In this document: positions 37,422-45,784 of the stretch, one piece after another
How the letters are laid out: every line of letters starts with the position of its first letter
How positions within the stretch are numbered: position 1 is the first letter of the stretch
Source of the DNA: Nocardiopsis mwathae
GTDB lineage: Bacteria; Actinomycetota; Actinomycetes; Streptosporangiales; Streptosporangiaceae
Direction: 5' to 3'
DNA: 64,000 bases
Assembly (NCBI RefSeq): GCF_014201195.1
Contig: NZ_JACHDS010000001.1
Span: 3,782,001 to 3,846,000, forward strand
Made by a program: the position numbers and the translations under genes
Notes under the pieces: model-generated
Told to the model about the DNA's origin: nothing
Database searches by the model: none
What the model saw: only the letters and a program-made list of their open reading frames with translations

Positions 37422-38054
37422 TCAGCGGGGCCGGCCGCAGGTGAGCAGGGATCGGGTGGCTTCCCAGCCCTCCAGGCCGGGGTCGAGGCGTGCGAGGTCG
37501 GCGGGGGTACGGATCCGGTGCCAGCCGGGGGTGACGGACAGGTCGCGGCGGTGCGGGCGGGCCCCGGTGAGGTGGGCGGCGGCGTCCGGGGCGTCGAGGT
37601 CGGCGCCGTGCAGCCAGTCCGGGGTGGGAAGGCGGGCCGCGAGGGCCGCCAGTCCTCCGCCGGCGGCGGGGCAGATGGCGGCGTCGGCGCCGCCCAGTGC
37701 CCTGAAGAGCTTGCCGACCAGCAGCTTCGGTAGGTCGGGGGTGTCGGCCGGGATGACCGCCGCCTGCCGGGCGCCGTACTCCGCCAGCGCGGTCAGGGCG
37801 CGGGCCAGCGGGGTACCGCCGCTGAGGGCGAGGACCGGGGTGCCGGGCCAGGTGAGGTCGGCGGCCGCAGCGGCGAGCCGGTCCGCCTCCTCCTGGTTCC
37901 CGGCCCAGGCCGCGACTGCGGGGGTGCACCGTTCCAGGTCCGCCACGACGTCGTGGGTGTCCTCGGTGAGGGCGGCGCGGAAGGTGGCGGGGGCGATCCC
38001 GGGCGGCGGTGCGGCTCCGGTTTCGGGCGTGATGAGTACGGCCGCCATGCGCAC
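37422..38054 (-). CDS. DUF2064 / glycosyltransferase-A-like protein
   Basis: The 210-residue protein resembles TIGR04282 proteins (DUF2064), which share a fold with MobA-like nucleotidyltransferases. The family motif is AVIPADTPDLP, followed by GADAAICPAAGGGLAALA. The metal-binding aspartate is kept in PADTPD. No partner gene is adjacent, so its substrate is unknown. Confidence 0.8.
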   Translation of the reverse strand: MRMAAVLITPETGAAPPPGIAPATFRAALTEDTHDVVADLERCTPAVAAWAGNQEEADRLAAAAADLTWPGTPVLALSGGTPLARALTALAEYGARQAAVIPADTPDLPKLLVGKLFRALGGADAAICPAAGGGLAALAARLPTPDWLHGADLDAPDAAAHLTGARPHRRDLSVTPGWHRIRTPADLARLDPGLEGWEATRSLLTCGRPR

Positions 38055-38138
38055 CGAGCGGTCCCTCCCGTCGCGGGCGGTGTGATCGGTTCCACGACGA
38101 GGATGCCACGCCGGGCGGCGGGCGTGTGGCGGGTTCCG

Positions 38139-38696
38139 CTAATCGTCGAGGATGTCGTCCTCTTCGTCCTCGACCTCTCCGCTGCCTCCGGCGTCGAGGC
38201 GCGGGGCGGCGCTGATGCCCTCCAGGTAGCCGCGGGCGCGCTCCGCCTTCGGATATCGGCGGACCAGATCCCAGAATTCCGGCCCGTGGTTCGGGATGAT
38301 CAAGTGCACCAGCTCGTGCATGAGGACGTAGTCGACCACCCACGACGGCATACCGGAGAGGCGCCGCGACAACCGGATGGAACCGGAGTCGGGGGTGCAG
38401 GAGCCCCAGCGGGTGCGCTGGTTGTCGACCCACCGCACGCTCACCGGCTGGGCCAACCCCTCCAGATAGCGTTCCGCCAGCTCGAACGCTCTGGCCTGCA
38501 GCGCCTCGTCGTCGGGGCGGCGGCGTTCCTCCCGCGCCTCCAGCCGCTCCAGCATGCGATCGACCCAGCGCCGCTCCTCGGCGCTGGAGAACGATGCGGG
38601 GACGAGGACGACCGTCTTGTCCCCGTCCCGGTAGGCGGACACGGTGCGCTGTCGGCGAGGACTGCGGCGTACCTCGATCTTCGTGTTCGAAGGCAC
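38139..38696 (-). CDS. YgjP/M48-like metallopeptidase
   Basis: The 185-residue protein has the zinc-binding HELVH motif in VLMHELVHLIIPNHGPEFW and the upstream RWGSC block typical of YgjP (DUF45) proteins. The C-terminus is strongly acidic (EVEDEEDDILDD). The GTG at 38696 has no ribosome-binding site. TAACGT six bases upstream suggests a leaderless transcript. Its role is not established; YgjP proteins are sometimes linked to restriction-modification loci, but none is seen here. Confidence 0.88.
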   Translation of the reverse strand: MPSNTKIEVRRSPRRQRTVSAYRDGDKTVVLVPASFSSAEERRWVDRMLERLEAREERRRPDDEALQARAFELAERYLEGLAQPVSVRWVDNQRTRWGSCTPDSGSIRLSRRLSGMPSWVVDYVLMHELVHLIIPNHGPEFWDLVRRYPKAERARGYLEGISAAPRLDAGGSGEVEDEEDDILDD

Positions 38697-38945
38697 AAAA
38701 TCACGTTAGCTCAGAGTTGACGAAGACCACAGACCGATGTTGCGGCTTTTTTGCCGTGCGCCGCCGCGAGACGGCCCGACACCGCCCCGGAGCATGGCCG
38801 CGACCACGGGTACCCGCCCGCCCGTCCGCCGCGGGAGAGTGTCCTTCCCACCCTGGCCTCATCCGGCCACGGCGGCCCACGGGCGACACGGCCGACCGGT
38901 GGCGCGGTGGCACCGGGCGTCGTGACGAAGGTAACACGAAAAAGA

Positions 38946-38981
38946 ACGGGGCCGATGCCCCGGACGGGGCATCGGCCCCGT
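38946..38981 (-). terminator. intrinsic terminator of the whiB7 transcript
   Basis: A perfect 16-bp stem (38946-38961 with 38966-38981; core GGGGCCGATGCCCC) closes a four-base loop. On the minus strand it is followed by a T-run (TCTTTTTCGT). It lies about 65 bp beyond the small gene downstream of whiB7. Confidence 0.9.
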
Positions 38982-39047
38982 AACGCCACGCGTCACCGCG
39001 TGCCGTCACGTGCCACGGTCAGCGCCTCGCAGACCGGCCATGCGCCG

Positions 39048-39206
39048 TCAACATAGGCGCGACCAGCCTATTTCCGCGAGCGCCCGCTCCGCGCGGGCGC
39101 GTTCGCGCAGCTGTGCCCGGAGCTGCCGGGCGTGCAAGCGCGTGCGCTGGCGCTCGTCCTTCTTCTCGTCGACGGTCTTCTGCAGGCGGACGAGTTCGTA
39201 CAGCAT
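39048..39206 (-). CDS. 52-residue charged coiled-coil protein downstream of whiB7
   Basis: An ATG at 39206 with AAGGA upstream opens a 52-residue frame that ends just before the terminator. The product is one long, highly basic helix (LVRLQKTVDEKKDERQRTRL and RAQLRERARAERALAEIG) with coiled-coil heptads. It is 105 bp downstream of whiB7 with no terminator between, so it is probably part of the antibiotic-induced transcript. I do not recognise a family. A ribosome-associated or RNA-binding helix is possible but unproven. Confidence 0.6.
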   Translation of the reverse strand: MLYELVRLQKTVDEKKDERQRTRLHARQLRAQLRERARAERALAEIGWSRLC

Positions 39207-39311
39207 CGTAGGTGTCCTTGTCGGTTGACGGCGTTGTCGCCCACCGGACCGGTGATCGGTGATCGGTGGTGCGAACGGTTCGGTCGGCCGGGCACGGCCG
39301 GCGGTCGCGGT

Positions 39312-39590
39312 TCAGGCCGCGACCGGCTGGGGGTTCTTCCGCGGGCGGCCGCGCGGACGCTTGCGCGCGACGACCTTCCCGGCGACGAGGAGTTCGCCAC
39401 CCCACACGCCCCACGGCTCGCGCCGCTCAAGGGCGTCGGCCAGACACTGCTCCCGGACGGGGCAGGACTGGCATACCGCCTTGGCGGCCTCCACGTCCGC
39501 CGGTGCCTCGGCGAAGAAGAGGTCGGGCTCCCAACGACACGGGACCTCGGCCTCGCCCAGCCACGGAGTCTCCAGGACCGACGCAAGCAT
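39312..39590 (-). CDS. whiB7: WhiB7 (WblC), Fe-S transcription factor for intrinsic antibiotic resistance
   Basis: The 92-residue protein has the four cluster cysteines (VPCRW, then VCQSCPVREQC), the WhiB turn EPWGVWGGE and a C-terminal AT-hook (RKRPRGRPRK). The AT-hook distinguishes WhiB7 from other Wbl proteins. It binds the primary sigma factor and AT-rich DNA just upstream of -35 elements, inducing drug-resistance genes. The ATG at 39590 has GGGAGG seven bases upstream. A leader of about 570 nt with its own ORF and a strong hairpin precedes it. Confidence 0.93.
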   Translation of the reverse strand: MLASVLETPWLGEAEVPCRWEPDLFFAEAPADVEAAKAVCQSCPVREQCLADALERREPWGVWGGELLVAGKVVARKRPRGRPRKNPQPVAA

Positions 39591-39736
39591 CGGTTGTCCT
39601 CCCTGATATTTCGTGTTGAACGCGGTTGGCGACATCTGCTCCGAGAATCGCTTCTCGGATGGCGGGGCCAAGACTGCGTGCAACGCCGCGCGACGGTCCT
39701 CTCCGAAAGGGAGACCTCGGTGCGGTGAAGCGAAAC

Positions 39737-39766
39737 GGCCGCGGCCCCTATGCGGGGTCCGCGGCC
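39737..39766 (-). terminator. attenuator-like hairpin in the whiB7 leader
   Basis: On the minus strand GGCCGCGG-A-CCCC pairs with GGGGCCGCGGCC over a GCATA loop, followed by GTTTCGCTTC. It lies between the leader ORF stop (39794) and whiB7. Termination here unless ribosomes stall on the leader ORF is the known whiB7 control scheme in mycobacteria and Streptomyces. Confidence 0.75.
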
Positions 39767-39793
39767 ACGGGAGGAATCACCCGGCCGTCGGTA

Positions 39794-40093
39794 CTAGGCC
39801 GGTGAACTCCGTGGACACTCCCCCACAGCGCCCTTGAGGCGCGGGGTGGTTGCTGCTGCTGCGTATGCGGGCTCGACGAGGCGGCGATCCACGCTGAGGG
39901 TCATGAGGGCAGAGTGGTCCCCTCGACCCACCTGGAACGTCCCCTCCGTCTGAGGCATCAGGACCGTGGCGGTCCGGCCTTCGAGCGAACGGGGTTCCTG
40001 GGATGCGGCGATGCCGTGCATGACGGTGCCCCGGGCAACAGCGGACAGGCCGGACCCGCAGGTCAGGCCGAACTCGGTCATGTTCGTGTTCAT
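39794..40093 (-). CDS. ORF in the whiB7 leader (possible regulatory upstream ORF)
   Basis: A 99-residue frame starts with an ATG at 40093 preceded by GGAGG 11 bases upstream; an ATG at 40081 is an alternative. It ends 28 bp before the attenuator-like hairpin. No domain is recognised. Short upstream ORFs control whiB7 in other actinomycetes; this one is long but in the expected place. Either the whole frame or a shorter nested ORF may be the sensor of translation inhibition. It could also be an ordinary small protein. Confidence 0.5.
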   Translation of the reverse strand: MNTNMTEFGLTCGSGLSAVARGTVMHGIAASQEPRSLEGRTATVLMPQTEGTFQVGRGDHSALMTLSVDRRLVEPAYAAAATTPRLKGAVGECPRSSPA

Positions 40094-40164
40094 CAGATGG
40101 GACACCTCCTTCACGGTCGGGCCGACGGGATCTCTCCCGCAGCCGCGCTGTCGTCGATGGGTCA

Positions 40165-40203
40165 ACATTAGGGGGAGCCGAACTCTACCGGCAACTCATT
40201 TTT
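40165..40203 (-). promoter_or_regulatory. WhiB7-type autoregulated promoter
   Basis: On the minus strand, AAAAAT (40198-40203) lies three bases upstream of -35 TTGCCG (40189-40194). An 18-bp spacer and -10 TAATGT (40165-40170) follow. An A/T block just upstream of the -35 is the binding mark of WhiB7's AT-hook. The transcript would begin near 40158. Confidence 0.7.
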
Positions 40204-40295
40204 GACCTGCGGTGTTGGCCGAATCCGGCCGCAACACCGAGGGAATTTTCCGGGGGTCCGCGGAGTTGCCCTGTCCCCGCGGACCCGATGGCGGG

Positions 40296-41177
40296 CTATG
40301 TCTCCCTCTCGGGTTCGGGGACCCGGATCAGCCCCTCCTGGACGACGCTGCACACCAGCTCCCCCTCGCGGGTGAAGACCAGTCCGCGGGCCAGTCCGCG
40401 GGCACCGACCGCGGTCGGGGTCTCCTGGGCGTAGAGCAGCCACTCGTCGGCGCGGAAGGGGCGGTGGAACCACATGGCGTGGTCCAGGCTGGCCATGAAG
40501 ACGCCGCGGTCGGACCGGCCGTGCCGGAGCAGCACGGTGTCGAGCAGCGTGGTGTCGGAGGCGTAGGTCATCAGGCAGACGTGCAGCATCGGATCGTCGG
40601 GCAGCTTGCCCTCGACCCGCAGCCACACCGGGTTGTCGAGCGTCCGCAGCGCAGGGTCGCGCTCGACCTCCCAGGACAGCGGCCCGACGGGGCGCAGCTC
40701 GATCGGGTGCCACCCGGCGAACCGCGGCACCTTGCCGAAGGCCGCGAGCAGACGCTCGCGCATCGTCGGCAGATCCTCGGGGTCGGGGACCGCGGGCATC
40801 GCGGACTGGTGCTCCATCCCCGACTCCGCCACGTGGAACGAGGCGGACAGGGTGAAGATCGCCTTGCCGTGCTGGATCGCGACGACCCGGCGGGTGCTGA
40901 ACGAGCGGCCGTCGCGTACCCGGTCGACATCGTAGACGATCGGCACCGCCGGGTCGCCCGGACGGATGAAGTAGGCGTGCAGCGAGTGCACGTGCCGGTC
41001 GGGCACGACGGTGCGCCCGGCCGCGACCAGCGCCTGGCCGGCCACCTGACCGCCGAAGACGCGCTGCGGCCCCTCGTCGGGGCTCCGCCCCCGGAAGATG
41101 TTCTCCTCGATGTACTCCAGGTCGAGGATGTCGAGCAGGGCGTCGGGCGACCGCCCGCCCGCGTGTTCCTCACCCAT
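40296..41177 (-). CDS. tesB: TesB, acyl-CoA thioesterase II
   Basis: The 293-residue protein is a double-hotdog acyl-CoA thioesterase. N-terminal blocks include RVFGGQVAGQALVAA and LHAYFIRPGDP. The second hotdog carries MASLDHAMWFHRPF with the catalytic aspartate and ends GLVFTREGELVCSVVQEGLIR. It hydrolyses medium- to long-chain acyl-CoA. The ATG at 41177 overlaps the uvrD2 stop by eight bases, so the two are co-transcribed. Confidence 0.93.
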   Translation of the reverse strand: MGEEHAGGRSPDALLDILDLEYIEENIFRGRSPDEGPQRVFGGQVAGQALVAAGRTVVPDRHVHSLHAYFIRPGDPAVPIVYDVDRVRDGRSFSTRRVVAIQHGKAIFTLSASFHVAESGMEHQSAMPAVPDPEDLPTMRERLLAAFGKVPRFAGWHPIELRPVGPLSWEVERDPALRTLDNPVWLRVEGKLPDDPMLHVCLMTYASDTTLLDTVLLRHGRSDRGVFMASLDHAMWFHRPFRADEWLLYAQETPTAVGARGLARGLVFTREGELVCSVVQEGLIRVPEPERET

Positions 41178-43332
41178 CCGGCTCCCCCTCATCGGCCGCA
41201 CCGCCGTGCACGCCGCCCGCCGCAGGTGCGGCGGCCGGGGGCTCCTCGCCCGCGCACAGCGCCAGTACCGCCGAACCGTACCGTTCGAGCTTGACGGCCC
41301 CGACACCGGATATCCGGGAGAGCTGGGAGACGCCGGTCGGCACCTGCTCGGCCACGGCCTGCAGGGTGGCGTCGGTGAAGATGACGTAGGGCGGCACCTT
41401 CTGCTCCTGGGCGGTGGCGCGGCGCCACGCCTTGAGGCGCTCCAGCAGCTCCTCGTCGTAGTCGGCCGGACAGTCCAGGCAGCGGGCGAGCTTGCGCTCG
41501 GCGGCCTCGATGAGGGTGTTGCCGCAGATGCGGCAGCGCAGGACCTTCGGCTGTTTGCGGCGCTCGGCGCGGCTGCTCGCGAGGCTCGGCGAGGCCGGGC
41601 GCAGGCCGTCGAGGAACCGGGAGGGCTTGCGGCTCTTGCGCCCGCCGGGGGAGCGGGACAGCGCCCAGGACAGCGCGAGGTACTCGCGGGCGCGGGTGAC
41701 GCCGACGTAGAAGAGCCGGCGCTCCTCCTCGATCTGCTCGGTGGTCTCGGCGTAGACGATGGGGAGCATGCCCTCGGTCAGCCCGACGAGGAAGACGGCG
41801 TCCCACTCCAGGCCCTTGGCGGAGTGCAGCGAGGCCAGGGTGACGCCCTCGAAGTCGGGGGCGTGCTCGGTGGCCACGCGAGCGTCGAGTTCCTGGAGGA
41901 ACTCCTCCATTCCGCCGCCCTGTCGACCGGCGTGCTCGGACCCCTCGCCCGCCGCACCGGCGAGCCCCCGCGCCGCGATGTCCTCGGCCAGTTGCGCGAG
42001 CGCGGACAGCGACTCCCAGCGCTCGCGCGCCTGACGTCCCTCGGGGGCGGTCTCGGTGAGGCCGAGCGGGGCCAGGATGTCGCGGACCGTGCGGACCAGC
42101 GGTTCGTCCCCGGCGCCGTGGCGGGCCGCGCGCAGGGTGTGGACGGCCTGCCGGATCACCGGCTGCTCGAAGAAGCGGGTGCCGCCGCGCACGGTGAAGG
42201 GGACCCCGGCGTCGGCCAGTGCCTGCTCGTAGCCGGCCGACTGGGAGTTGGTGCGGAACAGCACGGCGATCTCGCGCGCCGGGGTGCCGGACTCGATCAG
42301 CACGGCGATCTTGCGCGCGACCGAGGTCGCCTCGGCGAGCTCGTCGTCGTACTCGGTGTAGGTGGGTTCGGGGCCGTCGGGACGCTGGGCGACCAGTTCC
42401 AGCTTGTGTTCGGCGGCGGCGCCGCGCGCATGCTTCAGCGCGCCGTTGGCGACCCGCACCACCTGCGGGCTGGAACGGTAGTCGCGCACCAGGCGCACCA
42501 CGGTGGCGTGCGGGTAGGCGGTGGAGAAGCGGGTGAGGTAGCTCGGGGTGGCGCCGGCGAACGAGTAGATGGTCTGGTTGGGGTCGCCGACGACGCACAG
42601 GTCGTCGCGGTCGCCCAGCCAGGCGTCCAGCAGGAGCTTCTGCAGCGGGTTGACGTCCTGGAACTCGTCGACGACGAAGTAGCGGTACTGGTCGCGGACA
42701 CGCTCGGCGATCTTCGGGTACTCGCCGAGCATCGCGGCGGTGAGCTCCAGCATCGACTCGAAGTCGAGCAGGTTTCGCTCGCGGCGCAGTTCCTCGTACC
42801 CCTCGTAGGCGCGCGCGACGTCGTGGGCGGCCATGGGAGCGGTACGCCCGGCCTTGGCGACGGCCTTCTCATAGTCGGCGGGGCGTACCTGGGTGACCTT
42901 GGCCCACTCGATCTCACTGGCGAGGTCGCGCAGGCCCAGCCGATCGAGCTGCAGGCCGCAGGCGTGGGCGGCGTGCGAGACGATCTTGAGCTTGCTTTCG
43001 ATCAGGGTGGGTGTGGGCCCGCCGATGACGTTGGGCCAGAAGTAGGACAGCTGGCGCAGCGCGGCCGCGTGGAACGTCCGGGCCTGGACCCGTGGGGCGC
43101 CCAGGGAGCGCAACCGCCCGCGCATCTCGCCGGCGGCGCGGGTGGTGAAGGTCACGGCGAGGACCTGCTGCTCGGTGACCACACCGCCGGCGACCGCGTG
43201 CGCGATCCGGTGGGTGATCGCGCGGGTCTTTCCGGTGCCGGCGCCCGCGAGGATGCACACCGGGCCGCGCAGGGCGCGCGCCGCCTCCAGCTGTTCGGGG
43301 TCAAGCCCTTCCAGCACGCGATCAGGATCCAT
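41170..43332 (-). CDS. uvrD2: UvrD2-type superfamily 1 DNA helicase with HRDC domain
   Basis: The 720-residue helicase has Walker A GAGTGKT (about residue 31), motif II VDEFQDVNPLQ, motif III GDPNQTIYSF and motif VI VTRAREYLALSW. A four-cysteine segment (CRICGNTLIE and CLDCPADYDEE) follows, then a C-terminal HRDC domain. This arrangement matches mycobacterial UvrD2 (Rv3198c). It unwinds DNA in repair and is essential in mycobacteria. The ATG at 43332 is chosen because family alignment starts near DPDRVLEGLDPEQLEAA. Confidence 0.94.
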   Translation of the reverse strand: MDPDRVLEGLDPEQLEAARALRGPVCILAGAGTGKTRAITHRIAHAVAGGVVTEQQVLAVTFTTRAAGEMRGRLRSLGAPRVQARTFHAAALRQLSYFWPNVIGGPTPTLIESKLKIVSHAAHACGLQLDRLGLRDLASEIEWAKVTQVRPADYEKAVAKAGRTAPMAAHDVARAYEGYEELRRERNLLDFESMLELTAAMLGEYPKIAERVRDQYRYFVVDEFQDVNPLQKLLLDAWLGDRDDLCVVGDPNQTIYSFAGATPSYLTRFSTAYPHATVVRLVRDYRSSPQVVRVANGALKHARGAAAEHKLELVAQRPDGPEPTYTEYDDELAEATSVARKIAVLIESGTPAREIAVLFRTNSQSAGYEQALADAGVPFTVRGGTRFFEQPVIRQAVHTLRAARHGAGDEPLVRTVRDILAPLGLTETAPEGRQARERWESLSALAQLAEDIAARGLAGAAGEGSEHAGRQGGGMEEFLQELDARVATEHAPDFEGVTLASLHSAKGLEWDAVFLVGLTEGMLPIVYAETTEQIEEERRLFYVGVTRAREYLALSWALSRSPGGRKSRKPSRFLDGLRPASPSLASSRAERRKQPKVLRCRICGNTLIEAAERKLARCLDCPADYDEELLERLKAWRRATAQEQKVPPYVIFTDATLQAVAEQVPTGVSQLSRISGVGAVKLERYGSAVLALCAGEEPPAAAPAAGGVHGGAADEGEPDG

Positions 43333-43744
43333 GCATCCGCTCCCGGGACCGTTCTCCCGCACAGAGCGCGCGGGCACCACCGAACACGTCGTCGACTCCG
43401 GCCACACGGCGCACCGCACGGCCCTGTGGCGCGCCTCTGCGGCCCCACCGGGCCATCACGGCCTCATCCACGCGGGCCAGTCTCTCAGGTCTCGGGGCGG
43501 CGCGCCTCTCACAGTATGGAGGAGTCGGCGGCCGCCCACCGACCGCACGGCGCGGGCCTGTGGACGGCGCGGCGCGGATCCGGCCGTCTGCGGCGGCACG
43601 GCGGCTCTGCCCGCGTCCGTGTCCGATGTGTCACTTCGACCTGGCACACTCAGCACATTCGGTGTGGGCGTGGACGGGATGCATCCGGTGCCGACCGCGC
43701 ACGCGGCTCACGGCGGCGGATTCCCGGCGCACGGGGTGTCTTCC
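43333..43744. other. intergenic region upstream of uvrD2 and mrx1
   Basis: These roughly 410 bp show no supported gene. The frames lack ribosome-binding sites and family features. The region must contain the divergent uvrD2 promoter. Confidence 0.4.
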
Positions 43745-43771
43745 GGGAACCACCGCACCCCGACAAGCGTC
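43745..43771 (+). promoter_or_regulatory. candidate sigma-R promoter of mycoredoxin
   Basis: GGGAAC is followed by exactly 18 bases and GTC, a one-base deviation from GGAAY-N18-GTT. It is about 100 bp upstream of mrx1. Induction of mycoredoxin by the SigH/SigR system is known in mycobacteria and Streptomyces. Confidence 0.5.
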
Positions 43772-43869
43772 CCACCAGCTGACATCCGCATACCGGGGGA
43801 AGCTCCGCGGGGTGTCCGGTGTTGGTAGTAGGCGGTGTTCCCATCCACCTGGAAGAAGGAGACCTCCCT

Positions 43870-44130
43870 ATGACCAGCTCGACCACCGCGCAGATCACCA
43901 TGTACAGCACCCCCTGGTGCGGATTCTGCAAGCGGTTGAAGAGCCAGCTCGGGCGCGAGGGGATCGCGCTCGACGAGGTGAACATCGAGCAGGACCCGGC
44001 CGCGGCCGACTACGTGATGAAGGTGAACGGCGGCAACCAGACGGTGCCGACGCTCCTGTTCGCCGACGGAACAGCGCTGACGAACCCGTCGCTCGCGCAG
44101 GTGAAGGAGAAGCTGGCGGCGCAGCCGTAG
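43870..44130 (+). CDS. mrx1: Mycoredoxin (glutaredoxin-like mycothiol-dependent oxidoreductase)
   Basis: The 86-residue thioredoxin-fold protein has the active-site CGFC in YSTPWCGFCKRL (residues about 17-20) and the cis-proline loop NGGNQTVPTLLF. It should reduce mycothiol mixed disulfides. The ATG at 43870 follows an AGGAG ribosome-binding site. It lies upstream of nudC and downstream of the divergent uvrD2 gene, as in mycobacteria (Rv3198A). Confidence 0.94.
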   Translation: MTSSTTAQITMYSTPWCGFCKRLKSQLGREGIALDEVNIEQDPAAADYVMKVNGGNQTVPTLLFADGTALTNPSLAQVKEKLAAQP

Positions 44131-44205
44131 GCGATCGGCCGCCGTCCGGGACCACCGGGGACGGCCCGGCTACCCCGGGCCAGGAGAGAGAACTGGGGGA
44201 AAGAC

Positions 44206-44670
44206 GTGAAGCCTCACAGCACAGTCCGCAGTGGGGAATCCGCGGCATGCATCCTGCGGACCCCGACGGGATGGCGGGTTCACGACGGCGAGGAGCTTCC
44301 CGACCTGCTCAACGCGATGGTCCTCGCCGATCTCCTGGTGGCCGAAGAAGGCGGCGCGCTGGCTCCGGCCACCGCGCCGCCGCGGGCCGTCGAGAACGGC
44401 TCGGAGGTGGAGCGGCTGCGGCTGACGGTGACGCAGCTGCAGCACGCGCTCCACACGCGGGTGGTCGTCGAGCAGGCGATCGGGGTGCTGGCGGAGCGCC
44501 ACCGGCTGGCGCCCCGCGAGGCCTTCGAGCGGCTGCGCTCCGCCGCCCGCTCGCGCGGGCGCAAGGTCGCCGACCTGGCCCGCGAGGTGGTGCGGAGCAG
44601 CGCCGACCCCCTCACTCCGCTTCCCCGCGGCCTGGCCGCCGAGGGCGCCGCCGAGACCGAGTCGGCCTGA
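44206..44670 (+). CDS. ANTAR-domain RNA-binding antiterminator-like protein
   Basis: The 154-residue protein has an N-terminal segment of about 75 residues without a GAF or receiver domain, then a coiled-coil (EVERLRLTVTQLQHAL). The ANTAR three-helix domain follows (VVVEQAIGVLAERHRLAPRE and AFERLRSAARSRGRKVADLA). ANTAR proteins bind dual RNA hairpins to stop termination. No sensor domain is attached, so activity could be controlled by a partner. The GTG at 44206 has GGGGGAAAG upstream. Confidence 0.88.
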   Translation: MKPHSTVRSGESAACILRTPTGWRVHDGEELPDLLNAMVLADLLVAEEGGALAPATAPPRAVENGSEVERLRLTVTQLQHALHTRVVVEQAIGVLAERHRLAPREAFERLRSAARSRGRKVADLAREVVRSSADPLTPLPRGLAAEGAAETESA

Positions 44671-44689
44671 CCGGCGCAGAGCGCACCGG

Positions 44690-45658
44690 CTAGCCGGGCA
44701 GCGCAGCGCCGTACCACTCCTCGATGAGGAGGCGGGCGATCGACACCCGGCCGGGCAGGACCACCGCCCCGCTCTCGGCGGCGGCGTGCAGCTCCTCCCG
44801 GGTGAACCAGCGCAGGTCGGAGAGTTCGTCGAAGTCGGTCCGCTGCGCCGGGCCGATGGCGGTCGCGAAGAAGCCCAGCATCAGGCTGCGCGGAAACGGC
44901 CACGGTTGGGAGGCCAGGTAGCGGGGGTCCACCACGGCCACGCCCGCTTCTTCGGCGACCTCGCGGGCGACGGCCTGCTCCAGCGACTCCCCCGGTTCGA
45001 CGAACCCGGCGAGGGTGGAGTACCACTTCTCGGGCGCCTTGGGGTTGTGCCCCAGCAGGCACTGCTCGACGCCCTCGACCTCGCGGCGGACCAGCATGAT
45101 GACGGCGGGATCCATACGCGGGAACTGCTCGGTGCCGTCCTCCTGGCAGATCCGCACGTGCCCGGAGGACGCCGGGCGCGTCTCGGCGCCGCAGGACGGG
45201 CAGAAGCGGTGCGAGCCGTTCCAGTTCACCAGGGCGATGGCATGGGTCAGCAGGCCGGTGTCGCGGTCGTCGAGCAGGGCGCCGACCTCCCTCAGGGAGG
45301 CCCTCCACGTGCCCTCGGTCTCCGGCAGGGCGTCCTCGCCACCGGTGCGCAGCGCGAAGTAGGCGCGTCCCTCGCCGTCGACGCCGAGCAGGTAGTGGTC
45401 GCCTTCGGGGGCGTCGGCCGGGGACACGAAGACGAGGCTGGGCCGGCCGTCGACGGTCTCGACCAGGAGCCGGGACTGGCGTCCGTTCAGCGCCCGCCAC
45501 CCGTAGGCACCGGGGTCACCCGCCGCCAGGACCAGCACCCGGGTCGCGGGGTCGGCCCAGGCCTTCTCCAGCCAGGCGTCGTCGTCGCGCAGATGCCCCG
45601 CCATGTCGACGGTGCCCCGCGAGAGAGCCGGCGTCACCGATGATGCGTGTCCGTGCAT
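44690..45658 (-). CDS. nudC: NudC, NAD(H) pyrophosphatase / NAD-decapping Nudix enzyme
   Basis: The 322-residue protein has a zinc-finger segment (RFCPSCGAETR and HVRIC) and a Nudix box beginning GFVEPGESLEQAVAREVAEE. The NudC signature SQPWPFPRSLM is complete. NudC hydrolyses NADH and removes NAD caps from RNA. The start at 45658 has only a weak GGAAGAG site. It is the homologue of Rv3199c and is convergent with the ANTAR gene. Confidence 0.94.
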   Translation of the reverse strand: MHGHASSVTPALSRGTVDMAGHLRDDDAWLEKAWADPATRVLVLAAGDPGAYGWRALNGRQSRLLVETVDGRPSLVFVSPADAPEGDHYLLGVDGEGRAYFALRTGGEDALPETEGTWRASLREVGALLDDRDTGLLTHAIALVNWNGSHRFCPSCGAETRPASSGHVRICQEDGTEQFPRMDPAVIMLVRREVEGVEQCLLGHNPKAPEKWYSTLAGFVEPGESLEQAVAREVAEEAGVAVVDPRYLASQPWPFPRSLMLGFFATAIGPAQRTDFDELSDLRWFTREELHAAAESGAVVLPGRVSIARLLIEEWYGAALPG

Positions 45659-45688
45659 GCCACTCTTCCGGTTGCGTTGGTCTCTGGA

Positions 45689-45724
45689 ATGCCGGGGTCG
45701 ACTGCGCCCGTTCGACCCCGGCAT
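45689..45724 (-). terminator. terminator of the M20 dipeptidase gene
   Basis: ATGCCGGGGTCGA pairs perfectly with TCGACCCCGGCAT (13 bp) over a ten-base loop. It is 60 bp past the dipeptidase stop and just upstream of nudC. Confidence 0.65.
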
Positions 45725-45784
45725 CACCGAGGTCGACGGACGGGGCGAGGGTGCGACCGGCACCGCCCGCGAAGGGCGGCACCG

